Below are positions 1 through 10,151 of a stretch of 64,000 nucleotides of DNA, piece after piece. The notes below the pieces were generated by a model. It did not search any database. It was not told the origin of the DNA and saw only the letters and a list, made by a program, of their open reading frames with translations. Made by a program: the position numbers and the translations under genes. The DNA comes from Portulaca oleracea (Eukaryota; Streptophyta; Magnoliopsida; Caryophyllales; Portulacaceae). Positions within the stretch are counted from its first letter, which is position 1, and each line of letters starts with the position of its first letter. The stretch spans positions 4,489,332 through 4,553,331 of the forward strand of contig CM055870.1 of the NCBI GenBank assembly GCA_029582165.1. The letters are read 5' to 3'.

Positions 1-2199
1 TTACTGGGTGGGAGCAATGAAATTTAGGTTGGGTCAAGCTAAACATTGATGATTTCATGATTTTATCATTCAGAGAAGAGCAGACGAGCAATAATTCAAT
101 TCATCCTTCGAGATCATTTTGGCAAATGTTTTTATGCAACTCCCTACAAATTTACTAAAGAACCTATCATTTTGGCTGAAACTTTGATTTGGGGCATCAA
201 AATAGCTTCAAGCAAATCATAGAAAAGTTTAAATTGCGAGTGATAGTCTCATTAATCAATGATCATCTTGCTTTGACTAAAAAAAGACAAGTCAACGCGT
301 CTATATTTATATCAGTGCTAATATGATACTCCAAATAATGTTAATTTAACATTATTTAGTGATACCCCCAAACTTCTTTGATAATTAAACATGATAAAAA
401 TATGAACAATGTGAGTTCAAGGCACTAAGGCACCTTTACATTGACATTGACTAATGAGAGTATGAGACATGTTATAAGATTCCTCAAGGACTAATCACGT
501 GGTTTAAGTCAAATTAAAGTGGCTAATGGTGATTAAAGTACTAATCTTTGTCCAGAATGTTCTAGCAAAACGTGGCGTATTAATAATTGAGACTTTGGGA
601 TAAAGCAAGTGCTTTCAAAAGAGAAATCCTTTTTTTAATCATATTTTTCCTCACCACTAATATTTCATCCATAAATTAATTTTATTATATTACACAAGTT
701 TAGGAAAAATGTCAAAATTGTTTTCTTTTGCCCCCACGGAAACTATTCTTCACATCACACTCCACATTTTGTCTGTTTCAATTTTTTCTACATAAATCCT
801 TTTTTTTTTTTTTTTGCGGGGAAGGTAAGCTAAAATACCTAATTATCTAGCAAAATTTAGTATAACTTATAGAAAAGATAAATATAACGACTTGTAAATT
901 ATAGTATATTAGTATATAGGGCAAAAATTCATTATGGTAATATTTGAACTCCTCAATTATTGATCAATTAATCAATGAAAAGACAAATAATTTATATTAA
1001 TTTTGATTAAGAAAAGGCCCATGACATTTGTAGTTTAAAAAATATAAAAGCTTCTATTTGTTGGAACAAATCTTTTAATTCTTTTTCTTTTTGAAATACA
1101 CAAATTTTTTGAAATTGTTGCTTCTCTAAACATGTGAATGCAAGAACGTTACAGTACTACTCTCTCTTTATGATATACAGTAAATATAAACTAGATCTTT
1201 GATAATGAAGATAAATAAAAAAAGCTAATAATATTTGTAATCTTTTTTTTTTTTTTATATAGGTTTTGTTTAAGATCTTGTCATGTGATATTTGGAGTGG
1301 TATTTAGACAAATAGACAATGATAGTGATATAATTGGGCTACAAGTTCCAAGGAGCTGAAATTTCCAAAATTATTATTTTTAGTATTTTAAAATGGGCTT
1401 TGCTCATAAACCTACTTAAAACTTTCAAGTTGGGCTTCCAAATCAATATCACTTTACTTTTCAAGAACCTTGCTTGACTATTTAAATATTAATACTACTA
1501 GTATTAATTAATTTGGGAGATAATTTTTTAGTGTATTGCTTGACCATTTAATGATACTATTTTCAACTAATATATAGGATGTTGCTTAATTATATTAAAA
1601 GATTAATGATCTTGCATAAAAAAAAAGAAAAAGATTAATGGTCAGAGTTTTTAAGATTTTAACCAATGTGTAAATTTAAGCCATAGGAAAAGGCAAAGAA
1701 AGCATGAGTTAGCTAAATTTTAGTTCTTTATAAATCAACAACAATGGACCTCTTTGGTAATCAATTCATTGAGATAGCTTTTATCTGTTTGAACAATTTT
1801 GATTTTTTCACCAATTTTGATAAATAACTTTTCATATTAAATGTTTGGATTCAATTAATTAGTTTTCAAAAAACTACTTGAACAAACTTTTTAAAATAAC
1901 TTTTTACAAATAACTACCTTACCGAACATTTTTCTTACGTTAAATCATAATCTAGACGGTTAAAATTAAATAAGTAATCCAAACTATTTTCTATCACTTG
2001 ATTGCCAAATAGACCTTTGATGGATGGAAATGAAATTTTATTTTTTCCAAAAGAAAAAGATAGAAAGTTTGTGGCAAACCTAGCCAAATATATTGGACGG
2101 TAGGCACTGGGTAGAACTCATCATAGAAGGCTTGTCTTTTCTTTTGTGTTGCAATGGAGAGTTGGAGACCAATGAAAAGGTATTTGTCAATGTCATATA
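1..2199. other. AT-rich intergenic DNA, no gene seen
   Basis: No reading frame of useful length or recognisable protein in any frame. The stretch is rich in A/T runs and short poly-T tracts (for example near 800 and 1240). I see no RNA gene. Confidence 0.7.
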
Positions 2200-2400
2200 C
2201 TTCCTCTGTTTTATATTAATTGTCAAAGTTTTGACTTTCACGGTCTCCAATATCATTCTTTGATTAATAATTTCTTATGTAATATGTTATTAACAATTGC
2301 AATATTATACTTTCATGATAGCATTTTTAATTACGAATCTAATGGTAGTAATTTATAAAATCATTATATATATTGAGAAATTTACGGTCAAAATTTTTGA
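2200..2400. repeat. Decayed MITE-like repeat, related to copies near 21236 and 58570
   Basis: Begins after TA with CTTCCTCTG, close to the Stowaway-type end CTCCCTCCG. Its body, read on the other strand, resembles 21236-21360 and 58570-58785 (shared stretches around 'ttgattaataatttct' and 'aattacgaat'). The right end is not clear. Confidence 0.35.
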
Positions 2401-2793
2401 AGTTAATAGAACATGTATGTATTGTTGGTATGCACATGAAAGAAGGGTCCTACAATATGGGCGACTCTAATTAATAAATGTTACTCTGCAGCAACGACCA
2501 CGCCCATACCATGTATCCGCCGTCCACATCAGATGGTAAGTCAAAGGTGACAAAAGTACAGTATATGATAAATAATACCAGTGAATGTGAATCAAATTAG
2601 ATGAACCAAATCCCTCCCCAAAAAAATTGTTGGGAGTATCTCCTCATGCATCTAAACTGTCTCTAATATTTTATATTATATATATTTTAATATTCTAGTT
2701 AAATTAAAAAGTTTTATACTCCGGTATTCGTGTGAATAGAGAAAATATGTGATATTAGGATTTGTAATTTCCTTATAAGTCAACAATATAATA

Positions 2794-3061
2794 CTCCATC
2801 CACTCCTTAATAATTGTCACTTTGGAGTTTTGGGAGCATTTTAAGAAAATAGTATTGAAAAATGAAAATGATAATGGTACTGGAAATGATAAAAACAAGA
2901 GTTAAATTTCTATTTTAGTTATATAATTGTGTTGAAAATTATAAAAGTAATAGGTAGATTTGAAAAAATTGTCATTATTGTTGTATTGGAATTGTAAAGC
3001 GACATATATTATGGAAAATAGAAAATTGATCAAAACGATAGATATTGAGGAATGAAGGGAG
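2794..3061. mobile_element. Stowaway-type MITE (Tc1/mariner-related)
   Basis: Starts CTCCATCCACTCC after TA (2792-2793) and ends GGAATGAAGGGAG before TA (3062-3063). The ends are imperfect inverted repeats, the element is 268 bp, it is AT-rich and has no coding capacity. End sequence and TA target duplication are those of Stowaway MITEs. Confidence 0.75.
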
Positions 3062-3979
3062 TAGCTTGACATGAAAAAAAAGTGCTATACATATGTACGT
3101 AATAGTATCTAAGTTTACAAGCATTGATATCACACATAACACTATCTTTGCTTTGGCTTATGTTGATTTTAAGGTGTCTATGTATAGCTTACCTAAATTA
3201 TGAGTGATTTTGGTATGGCCGGTCAATATTTTCTTAGCGGAATTTTTTATGATTGAAATCATCATTCATGTTAAGTTGTACACCCACCTTTCTTCCAATA
3301 TTTTTTCCAACTCATTTTTCTAATGGGCGTTATAACTAGAATTAGTCTTTTTTGTAAGTATACATATTTATGCAAAATAAACTATTTATATCTAAATCTT
3401 TTCAAAACGTATACATTGAAAATAGAAATCCATACTAAAAATTATTATCGTTGCCCACCCTCTGACGTGAAGAGTACATAATTACATATAATAAGTTAAG
3501 AAAGCACACTTGAGAAAAAAAAAAAAGAAAAAAAAATTATGTATCCAAATCCAATGTAGTTGGGTAGCACAACTACAACAATAATAATAATTGAAAATGT
3601 CAAAGATATAGCTAAATCATCTATAACAACGTATTACATGTGGATATATGACTGCAATTAATTATCATACGACGCTTGTTGAAATACTCGCTTATTATTT
3701 GTCGCCCACCAAATTACTATTGTCGCCCACTTTTCATTATAATTTCCAATTACGTCATTCACCCTCATAATCTCACTCTCCACCTTCTCTCTATTTTATC
3801 TCTCTAAAAAAACATTCTCAAACAACGACGACGAGGGACGCTACAACATCAACATCTTCCCGGGGGTTATAATCGACGAGATTCTTGTAAGTTTTATGTG
3901 TTTATAATTGTTAAATTTGAATTTGAAATTTTGAAAAAAAAAACCACGAAAACCTGTTTTTTCCGGAAAAACACACGGT
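3062..3979. other. AT-rich intergenic DNA, no gene seen
   Basis: No supported gene. The phrase 'gtcgcccac' occurs twice close together (about 3700-3731), with a variant near 3450. Otherwise only AT-rich sequence and short poly-A runs. Confidence 0.6.
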
Positions 3980-4173
3980 GCCGCACGACGAAATCGGCAA
4001 ATCGCGGCCGAGCTGCAACACGCCGATCTCATCAAACCGCGGCAGGTTTGCCGCATGCCGATCGCGGCAAACCGCGGCAGATTTGCCGCGATCGGCATGC
4101 GGCAAATCTGCCGCGGTTTGCTGAGATCTGCGTGCGGCAGATCGGCCGCGGTTTGCCGATTTCGTCGTGCGGC
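3980..4173. repeat. GC-rich inverted repeat: 92-bp arms, 10-bp loop
   Basis: The left arm (3980-4071) and right arm (4082-4173) are each 92 bp and reverse complementary at all but 7 positions by my base-by-base comparison. The loop is 4072-4081. The sequence is strongly GC-rich inside AT-rich surroundings and is built from variants of a GGCAAACCGCGGCAG / TTTGCCGC phrase. A further short copy of the arm's outer end lies at about 4188-4205. Open frames exist on both strands with similar repetitive arginine/cysteine-rich products, which follows from the palindrome and not from coding. RNA from either strand would fold into a long hairpin. Confidence 0.9.
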
Positions 4174-4205
4174 AGATGCAACGGATATTTCGTCGTGCGG
4201 CACCG

Positions 4206-4860
4206 TTTAATTTTTTTTTTCAATTTATTAAATTTAATTGTAATTATTATTATTATTATTAATATTAATGTTATTATTATTATAATTATTAAATGTAATT
4301 TTAATTAATTTGGTTTATTAAATTTAATTTGTTATTATTAGTAATATTAATGTTGTTATTATTATTATTGTTACTATTATTAAATGTAATTTTAATTAAT
4401 TTGGTTTATTAAATTAAATTTGTTATTATTAGTAATATTAATGTTTTTATTATTATTGTTAATATAACTGTTATTATTGTTGTTAATGTATTTTATTAAT
4501 TAGATATTTATGATAATATTAGCAATAATAATGTTTATAATTATAATGTTGTAGAAGATGAATTTTTAATAATTGTAATTTTGTTATTACGGTAATTGCT
4601 ATAGTCATTATTTAATTTAATTGTAATTGTTATTATGTTAATTATCACTCTAAATGTTAATATTATTGTTATTATTTAATTTAGGGCACAATAGACTGTT
4701 AAAATTAAATTTGTAGTGTTAAAAATTGTAGTTTAGGGTTTAGGGATGTAGTGATTTTTATAAAATTTTGAGTTAGTGTAGATTTAAGTTAGTGTATGAA
4801 TTTCACGTACGTATTTAGCGAGGCGATAATTTAAGGAAACCCTAATTTAAAATCTTTTAA
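4206..4860. repeat. AT-rich satellite-like DNA with TTA/ATT runs
   Basis: Runs of (TTA)n/(ATT)n, and a roughly 100-bp tandem duplication containing 'aatttggtttattaaatt' and 'agtaatattaatgt' at about 4285-4480. No coding potential. Confidence 0.75.
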
Positions 4861-5001
4861 ATATAAAGCAAAAGGCGATAATATTTATTTAATTATTATG
4901 CAGTGATCTAAAATGGCGGTAGGCAAGGGTTTCTAGATAGGTCGAACCAACTTCCATCCGGTTGGAGGAGTGGTGAAGCGGGGACCCGTGACCGACGTAA
5001 T

Positions 5002-5447
5002 GTGATCGCGTCAAGACGTCGACGCGGCCGCCGAGGTACTGGAGCACCTGTTGATGCGGTTGGCCTGCCGGATGACACGCACAGTCAGACCACGCATGAC
5101 CTCATTGAACATATCAACGAAAATGTTGATGACTATATCGAGACGGATACAACGGGGGATGACGGTACAGAGCCTGAAGGCCCGGGGGCGATCCCTACTC
5201 CTTTAGTGCCTCCTCCTACTTCAGTCTATAGGCCAACGGGGTTCGAGCCGTTGAGAGATGCATCAGGGAGGTTTGCCCCATTTCGACATGGGGGAGAGGC
5301 CGGTGATGAGGTCAAGAGCAAAGAGCGGCAGCAGGCATAAGAGGAGCCGGAGAAACGAGGAAGACTAGAAGATTCACGGTAATGTTCCCGGTGGACCACA
5401 ATTGGGGAACATTATACCGAGCTTTGGAGGTTACATCGCTCGGGTTA
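5002..5447 (+). pseudogene. Possible plant-mobile-domain (MAIN-like/PMD) protein fragment
   Basis: An open frame from a GTG at 5002 to a stop at 5338-5340 encodes 112 residues: an Arg-rich start (ASRRRRGRRG), an acidic stretch, then a Pro-rich stretch. After the stop, another frame at about 5380-5445 reads GGPQLGNIIPSFGGYIAR, which resembles the N-terminal 'GGP..xxIPSFGGH' signature of plant mobile domain proteins carried by some Mutator-like and retro elements. The frame is then cut by an LTR end at 5448. Codon-like GC content differs from the AT-rich flanks. The family assignment is from memory and tentative; it may be only a transposon-derived frame. No start codon or intron can be fixed. 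Confidence 0.35.
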
Positions 5448-5784
5448 TGTAACACCCCAACCTTAATCACAGGGTTAAACTCTACTTAGAGAACCTAAGC
5501 CCGCGATTAGCGCAGCGGAACACTTTTAGGTTGAAGTGTCACCGTCGTCTCCCAAAAGAGACAAGGCAACAATACCAAAGAAACTTCCAAAACCACAAGA
5601 TAACTTACCAACTTAAACCTTCACATATAAAACTTATACAACCTTTGGATAAGATACATAAACTTGAACATAGCTTAAAAATTAGAACAACTTCCGAAAT
5701 CCTGCTCGCCCTTGCTAACCGATGATTTCCTTAGAGAACTACCTCGAGAGCCTTGAATTACTTTGGAACCGACTTGTCCTTGCC
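5448..5784 (-). mobile_element. LTR fragment, diverged copy of the TGTAAC-CCCC family
   Basis: Begins TGTAACACCCCAACC on the plus strand and matches the end of the solo LTR at 37848-41326 read in reverse, with many differences. It stops where a second, closer copy starts at 5785, so it looks like an older LTR split by the younger one. Confidence 0.65.
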
Positions 5785-6113
5785 TGTAACGCCCCAACCT
5801 TAATCACAAGATTAAGACTATACTTTAGAATCCCAAACCTGTGATTAGCGCAGCGGAACACCTTAGGTCGAGGCATTACCGCCGTCCCCACTCGGGACAA
5901 GGCAAAAACACAACACCAAACATAACAATCCGCAATAAACCTGTACTTAACTCCATACAACTCAACGCTAAACTTAAAGTAAAATACATTATACAACCTT
6001 TAATTAAACACATCATATAGACTTTCCACAACCAAGTGGCCTTTAATGCCCTTGAGAACCTTGATTACCGACCACCGATCGCCTTTGAGAACTACCATGT
6101 ACGGACGACTTAC
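5785..6113 (-). mobile_element. LTR fragment (part 1), split by the Tat-like element
   Basis: Begins TGTAACGCCCCAACC, the reverse complement of the right end of the solo LTR at 41326. The homology resumes at 16567 after the inserted element. Positions 6109-6113 (CTTAC) are the left target duplication of that insertion. Confidence 0.8.
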
Positions 6114-7368
6114 TGTAGACGCTAAATTTTTCGGCGTTATTTTCTCTTTTTTTTCTAGTATTAATTTTAGGAAATAAGTTGACCGATAAGTAACACGCAA
6201 AGCCCCTTTCCATTTCAGCCCAAAAAAAGAAAAATATACAAAACCCAAATGCCGAGATCACCGTCGGGTTCTGTGGGCCGGAGCCTAGCTCCAGCCACAA
6301 GAACCAGGCAGACGTTCCTCGGGAGCCCAGCTCACCACTGGAACCCAGACGGGTTCTTCCTCCCCGGCGCCGCGGCACAAAACCCCCCAAAACCCTAAAT
6401 CTCAACCTAAAATCCTAGCCTAACCGCACTATAAATACCCCCACTCATCCACCACAAAGGGACACACCGAAATATACTGGGAGTATTGACACTAGTATAT
6501 TTCCTTTCTCTTCTCCCCCCACTGCGTGTTTACTTTGAGGTTAGCGTAGTTCTTTTTTTTATAATGTAATTTTGTATTTTTGTGTGTTTCATTTATTTCA
6601 TCGTTATCGCATGGCATTAATGACAATTTTATGAAGTTTATTTAATTCCTCCCTTCTCTTCTTATTTCTCTTTACTTTAATTTGATCCTAGTAGAGTCCG
6701 TTCAGTTTGAGCAGTTTGACAGTTTTATCGTCAAATCGTACCTACCGAATCCACCTTTGGGTTCGTAGGCCGGAGTCATTATTTTATGGTTTGTTGTTTT
6801 ACCCTTAAATTCAACTGGCGACTCTAACTTCTTTTTTCTTTCCTTTTCCCGAAAACCTCCTCTTTTCTTTTTTTCGCTTTCGCCAGACAGGAACCTAGAC
6901 GGGTTCCCTGTCTCCTTTTCTTGGTTCTGTTTGAAGAACCCAGCCGGGTTCTTGCTCCTTTTCTTTTTTGTCCTTTCGGTTCTTTTTAATAGAACCCAGA
7001 CGGGTTCTTGTTTCCTTTTTTCTTCTTTTTTTCGGTTTCGTCTGAAGAACTCAGACGGGTTCTTGGTTATTTCCTTCCCTTTTTTTTTTTTTCTTCGTTT
7101 GTTTTTATTTTCTCTTTTTCTTTCCAGAACCCAGACGGGTTCTTTTCTTCTTTTTTGTTTCTTTTTCTTTCTCTTTTCGTCTTTTTCAGGAAAATTGAGT
7201 TTTCGGGCTAATCTAATTTGCCAATTTAAAAGTATCCTTAAAAGTTAAACCTTTAATTAAGGATAAGCAATCCTAGTCGGCTCCCAATTCCAAAGAAAGG
7301 GTGAAAAATTCACTCTTTCGAGTAGCGCCACGGAAACATTCCCCTTCGGGATTTTTTCGGGGTCTACA
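6114..7368 (+). repeat. 5' LTR of the Tat-like element
   Basis: 1255 bp, TG...CA ends. It has diverged from the 3' LTR at a few places: one hairpin-motif copy present at 15480 is broken here (about 6299-6318), and the pyrimidine-rich stretch near 6700-6750 has indels. It contains six recognisable copies of the 16-bp GAACCCAGACGGGTTC-type motif (one at 6341, five at 6891-7142). Confidence 0.92.
6430..6437 (+). promoter_or_regulatory. TATA box in the 5' LTR
   Basis: TATAAATA followed by a C-rich leader and a short pyrimidine-rich stretch, as expected for an LTR promoter. The same box is at 15614-15621 in the 3' LTR. Confidence 0.6.
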
Positions 7369-7371
7369 GAT

Positions 7372-7390
7372 TGGCGACTCCACTGGGGAC
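7372..7390 (+). other. Primer binding site, tRNA-Arg type
   Basis: TGGCGACTCCACTGGGGAC starts three bases after the LTR end. It is complementary to the 3' end of tRNA-Arg(ACG) plus CCA except for one base, going by the tRNA sequence as I remember it. It primes minus-strand DNA synthesis. Confidence 0.8.
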
Positions 7391-8753
7391 TTAAACTTAA
7401 TAAGAGGGTAAAACTTGAAAGGATTAAATTTTAGTGTTTTTGTAAAAAAGGGAGGAATTAATTTATTTCATAATTTTGTCATTTTTTTAGGCATATTGCA
7501 TCCAGGCTACTCTTGGGCCTTATGGCTGGGGAGCACAAAAGCGTTGGTAGGTTATAAAACTAGGGTTACCCTTCGAGAGCGGTCTGTCACTACTTGTGGG
7601 ATGCACTTACATCGCCAAGCCTTTGACTCGCCCTCTCCCCATGTTACACTCTAAGAGTTTCCCTGAAACCCTAAGAGCAACACCCCACACATCGCTTCCT
7701 ACCTATGTAGGGGGATGCACCGGGGCGAGAACATGTGGTACGATCATATCCTATACCTAGAAAACCCTAATACCTAGAGTCATGGTTAGGTTAATCCCGC
7801 ATCTGTATGCTATGTGTTTTATTTATTTTATTTTTTTAGAATCAATGTATAGGTTGTAAAGTTTTTTTATCTTTTGTAAAGTTCCATCCATGTACAAAGT
7901 TGTAAAGTTTCGCTTTTGTATAGTTTGTAGAATTTTATTAGTTCGTAAAGAGCTGATGTATGTTGTAAAGTTCCATCATGTAAAGAACTCAGTATGTAAT
8001 TTCATTTTGTAAAGAGTTTTAGAGTCCGGTCTTAAGGAGTCTTTGAGTCTAAGTTGTCAAACCTTTCGTGAGTCGGAGTCATTCTAGTCCGCGTAGGGAT
8101 ATTCGAGGTAGCTAGCCCATCCGTGTCAATTCTCGGCAAATGGGGAGCCCAGTGCACCAGAACCCAGACGGGTTCCTGGCCCAGTTGGACTGGCCCATTT
8201 GCTAAAAATTGATGACACAGGCGCCGTTAGAAGAAAGCGAACCCAGACGGGTTCCTAGCCTTGTCTGGTCCTCTTTCTTCTCTCGGGCCTGATCGCTGCA
8301 CTCCACGGACGGCCCAATGCCTCGTTGATGATCCTATTCGGCCCTTTATGATCTCCAAGTCCAATCCCTATTGCGTCTGTTACTTGAATCTGAGCCCGAA
8401 ACCGAAAGCGATTGTGACTCGATCCAAGTGAGGGCCCAATAGACGATTAATGTTGTTAGTCCGCATGATGAGGTCCATATAGAGTTACGACATACACTCC
8501 CGCGAAGTGGGTGAGTCGCCTTTGTGTCAACATGTAAGCATCGTGTCTAAGTCCTAGGCCCATGTAGGTCCACTAAGTCATACATACATTGGGTGGGTTG
8601 TTTAAAAGTTCTTTCGAGTACTAAACCAATTTCCACGCAGGCAAAATAGCATACCATCTTCGAGCCCGCATCCGCGATCCGCACACCGGCAGACTCATCC
8701 ACAATCCAGAATACAGACCGCCAACCCAGTCCAGTACATCCAGCGAATCCATC

Positions 8754-10151
8754 ATGTCAGGATCTCCTAACAACGACATTTCTGAGGAAAGTTCTGGGGA
8801 CAAGTTACCTGATGGGCTTTATGAGAGAATACAGGAGGCCATCGCCTTTTACATATCAGACTTGGAGGATAGGGCCAATGAAAAGCTGGAGAAAAGGTTC
8901 AGTGAGAACCAACAGACTATGAATGGCATGCTGGAGGCCATTAGGCAGATTAACGAGAAACGTGGTGTTGAGGCTGAAGAAGAGGAAAACTATTATGACA
9001 CCGAATCTGAGGCCGAAGCTGATGACAGGGATAGAAGGGCTCACCCCAAAACAAAAACTGGAGGCCCACAGCCCAAATCATCTGGTGGGGTCAAGTCCAA
9101 GCTCACACTAAAGGGGTCCAAAACTTCAGAAGACCCTTATGTCAAGAAACTTGAGGAGAAAGTGGATGTACTCACTAGGAGAATGATGAAGGCTGATCCA
9201 ACCTTCACCGACGCTTGCATGGATCTAGCTATTCCTAAACATCATGTGCTAAGGGTAAGAGACAAAGTTGAGGTGCCCGCCATAAAGTTCAAGCCCACTG
9301 AAAATCCCTCTCATCATCTGGAGGAATTCATGAGACTGGCCCCTCTCCATAAGGTAGATGAAGGTCTCTATACCACAGTCTTCCCTTCCACTCTAGAAGG
9401 TAAGGCCAAGGTATGGTACCAAAATCTACCCTCGCAAGTTAAGACCGATGCAGACAAATTGTTCAAAGCCTTCATCAGCCACTTTAGTCGTCTACAACAG
9501 AAGGAGGTCACTGCGGATGACCTAACTTCCATGAAACAAGGGGAGAACGAGCCATTTCTTTCCTACTATGAGAGATGGCACACCATGCTATCTGAAATCG
9601 ATGAAGCTATCCCCTTTAAGATGCAACTGAGCACTTTCAGGCAAAGCATTCACCCTCGCATCACGCGACATTTCGGCTTTCAGTCCATCAAAGACTTCGA
9701 AACTTTGAAAGACTTGTGCACTCAAATTGAAGCCGCTAACAATGAGAATAGCACGCAAGACTTTGGTTGGAAAGGATCTAGCTCCAACAGGAGGGCTACT
9801 AGCACACCTAGCCTCCCTCAGAAAGCTGTTGAGACTAATTCGATCCAACGGAGGTCCTACACCCCGAGGTATAACTCCTACCACCCGCTGGACATGTCTT
9901 ACGCCAAGGCATTGGAAAGACTGGTGAAAAAGGGGATTATCCAATTACCCTTGCCGACGCCTGAACCTGAAATTAAGCCTCCAAAGTGGGACAGAAACAA
10001 ATACTGCAATTTCCATCGTAATCGAGGCCACGACACCGAAGCATGTTGGACTGTGAAAAATAAGATTGAAGGACTAATCCGAGACGGTGTTATTCCCCCA
10101 CCGAACCCACCTCGGAAGCCTACTACGGCTTCCCAGAACCGCATTATTTGA
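8754..10151 (+). CDS. gag: Gag protein of the Tat-like element, intact, 465 aa
   Basis: This is the retrotransposon coat protein, which packages element RNA into cytoplasmic particles. The first ATG after a 1.4-kb leader opens the frame and TGA closes it. Residues 1-100 are acidic with a likely coiled coil (about 23-75). Residues 100-150 are Lys-rich with a second short helix. Residues about 200-300 match the retrotransposon gag domain (VFPSTLEGKAKVWYQNLP, then FLSYYERWHTM). Residues 418-431 form a C-x2-H-x4-H-x4-C knuckle (CNFHRNRGHDTEAC), as in Tat/Ogre and Retand gags. There is no downstream protease or polymerase frame. The intact frame in a gag-only element suggests it was recently under selection or recently copied. 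The family is clear; the exact lineage is an inference. Confidence 0.93.
   Translation: MSGSPNNDISEESSGDKLPDGLYERIQEAIAFYISDLEDRANEKLEKRFSENQQTMNGMLEAIRQINEKRGVEAEEEENYYDTESEAEADDRDRRAHPKTKTGGPQPKSSGGVKSKLTLKGSKTSEDPYVKKLEEKVDVLTRRMMKADPTFTDACMDLAIPKHHVLRVRDKVEVPAIKFKPTENPSHHLEEFMRLAPLHKVDEGLYTTVFPSTLEGKAKVWYQNLPSQVKTDADKLFKAFISHFSRLQQKEVTADDLTSMKQGENEPFLSYYERWHTMLSEIDEAIPFKMQLSTFRQSIHPRITRHFGFQSIKDFETLKDLCTQIEAANNENSTQDFGWKGSSSNRRATSTPSLPQKAVETNSIQRRSYTPRYNSYHPLDMSYAKALERLVKKGIIQLPLPTPEPEIKPPKWDRNKYCNFHRNRGHDTEACWTVKNKIEGLIRDGVIPPPNPPRKPTTASQNRII

Noticed and set aside
3841..4308. Four overlapping frames on both strands with Arg/Cys-rich repetitive products
   Set aside because: They are readings of the palindrome and its flanks; similar products on both strands follow from the inverted repeat.
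6815..6828. Second primer-site-like sequence (TGGCGACTCTAACT) inside the LTR
   Set aside because: Only the first nine bases fit the tRNA-Arg site, and it is inside the LTR in both copies; likely chance or an old duplication.
6931..7248. Phe-rich frames (repeated at 16126-16446)
   Set aside because: They translate poly-pyrimidine LTR sequence; present in both LTRs and without domain.
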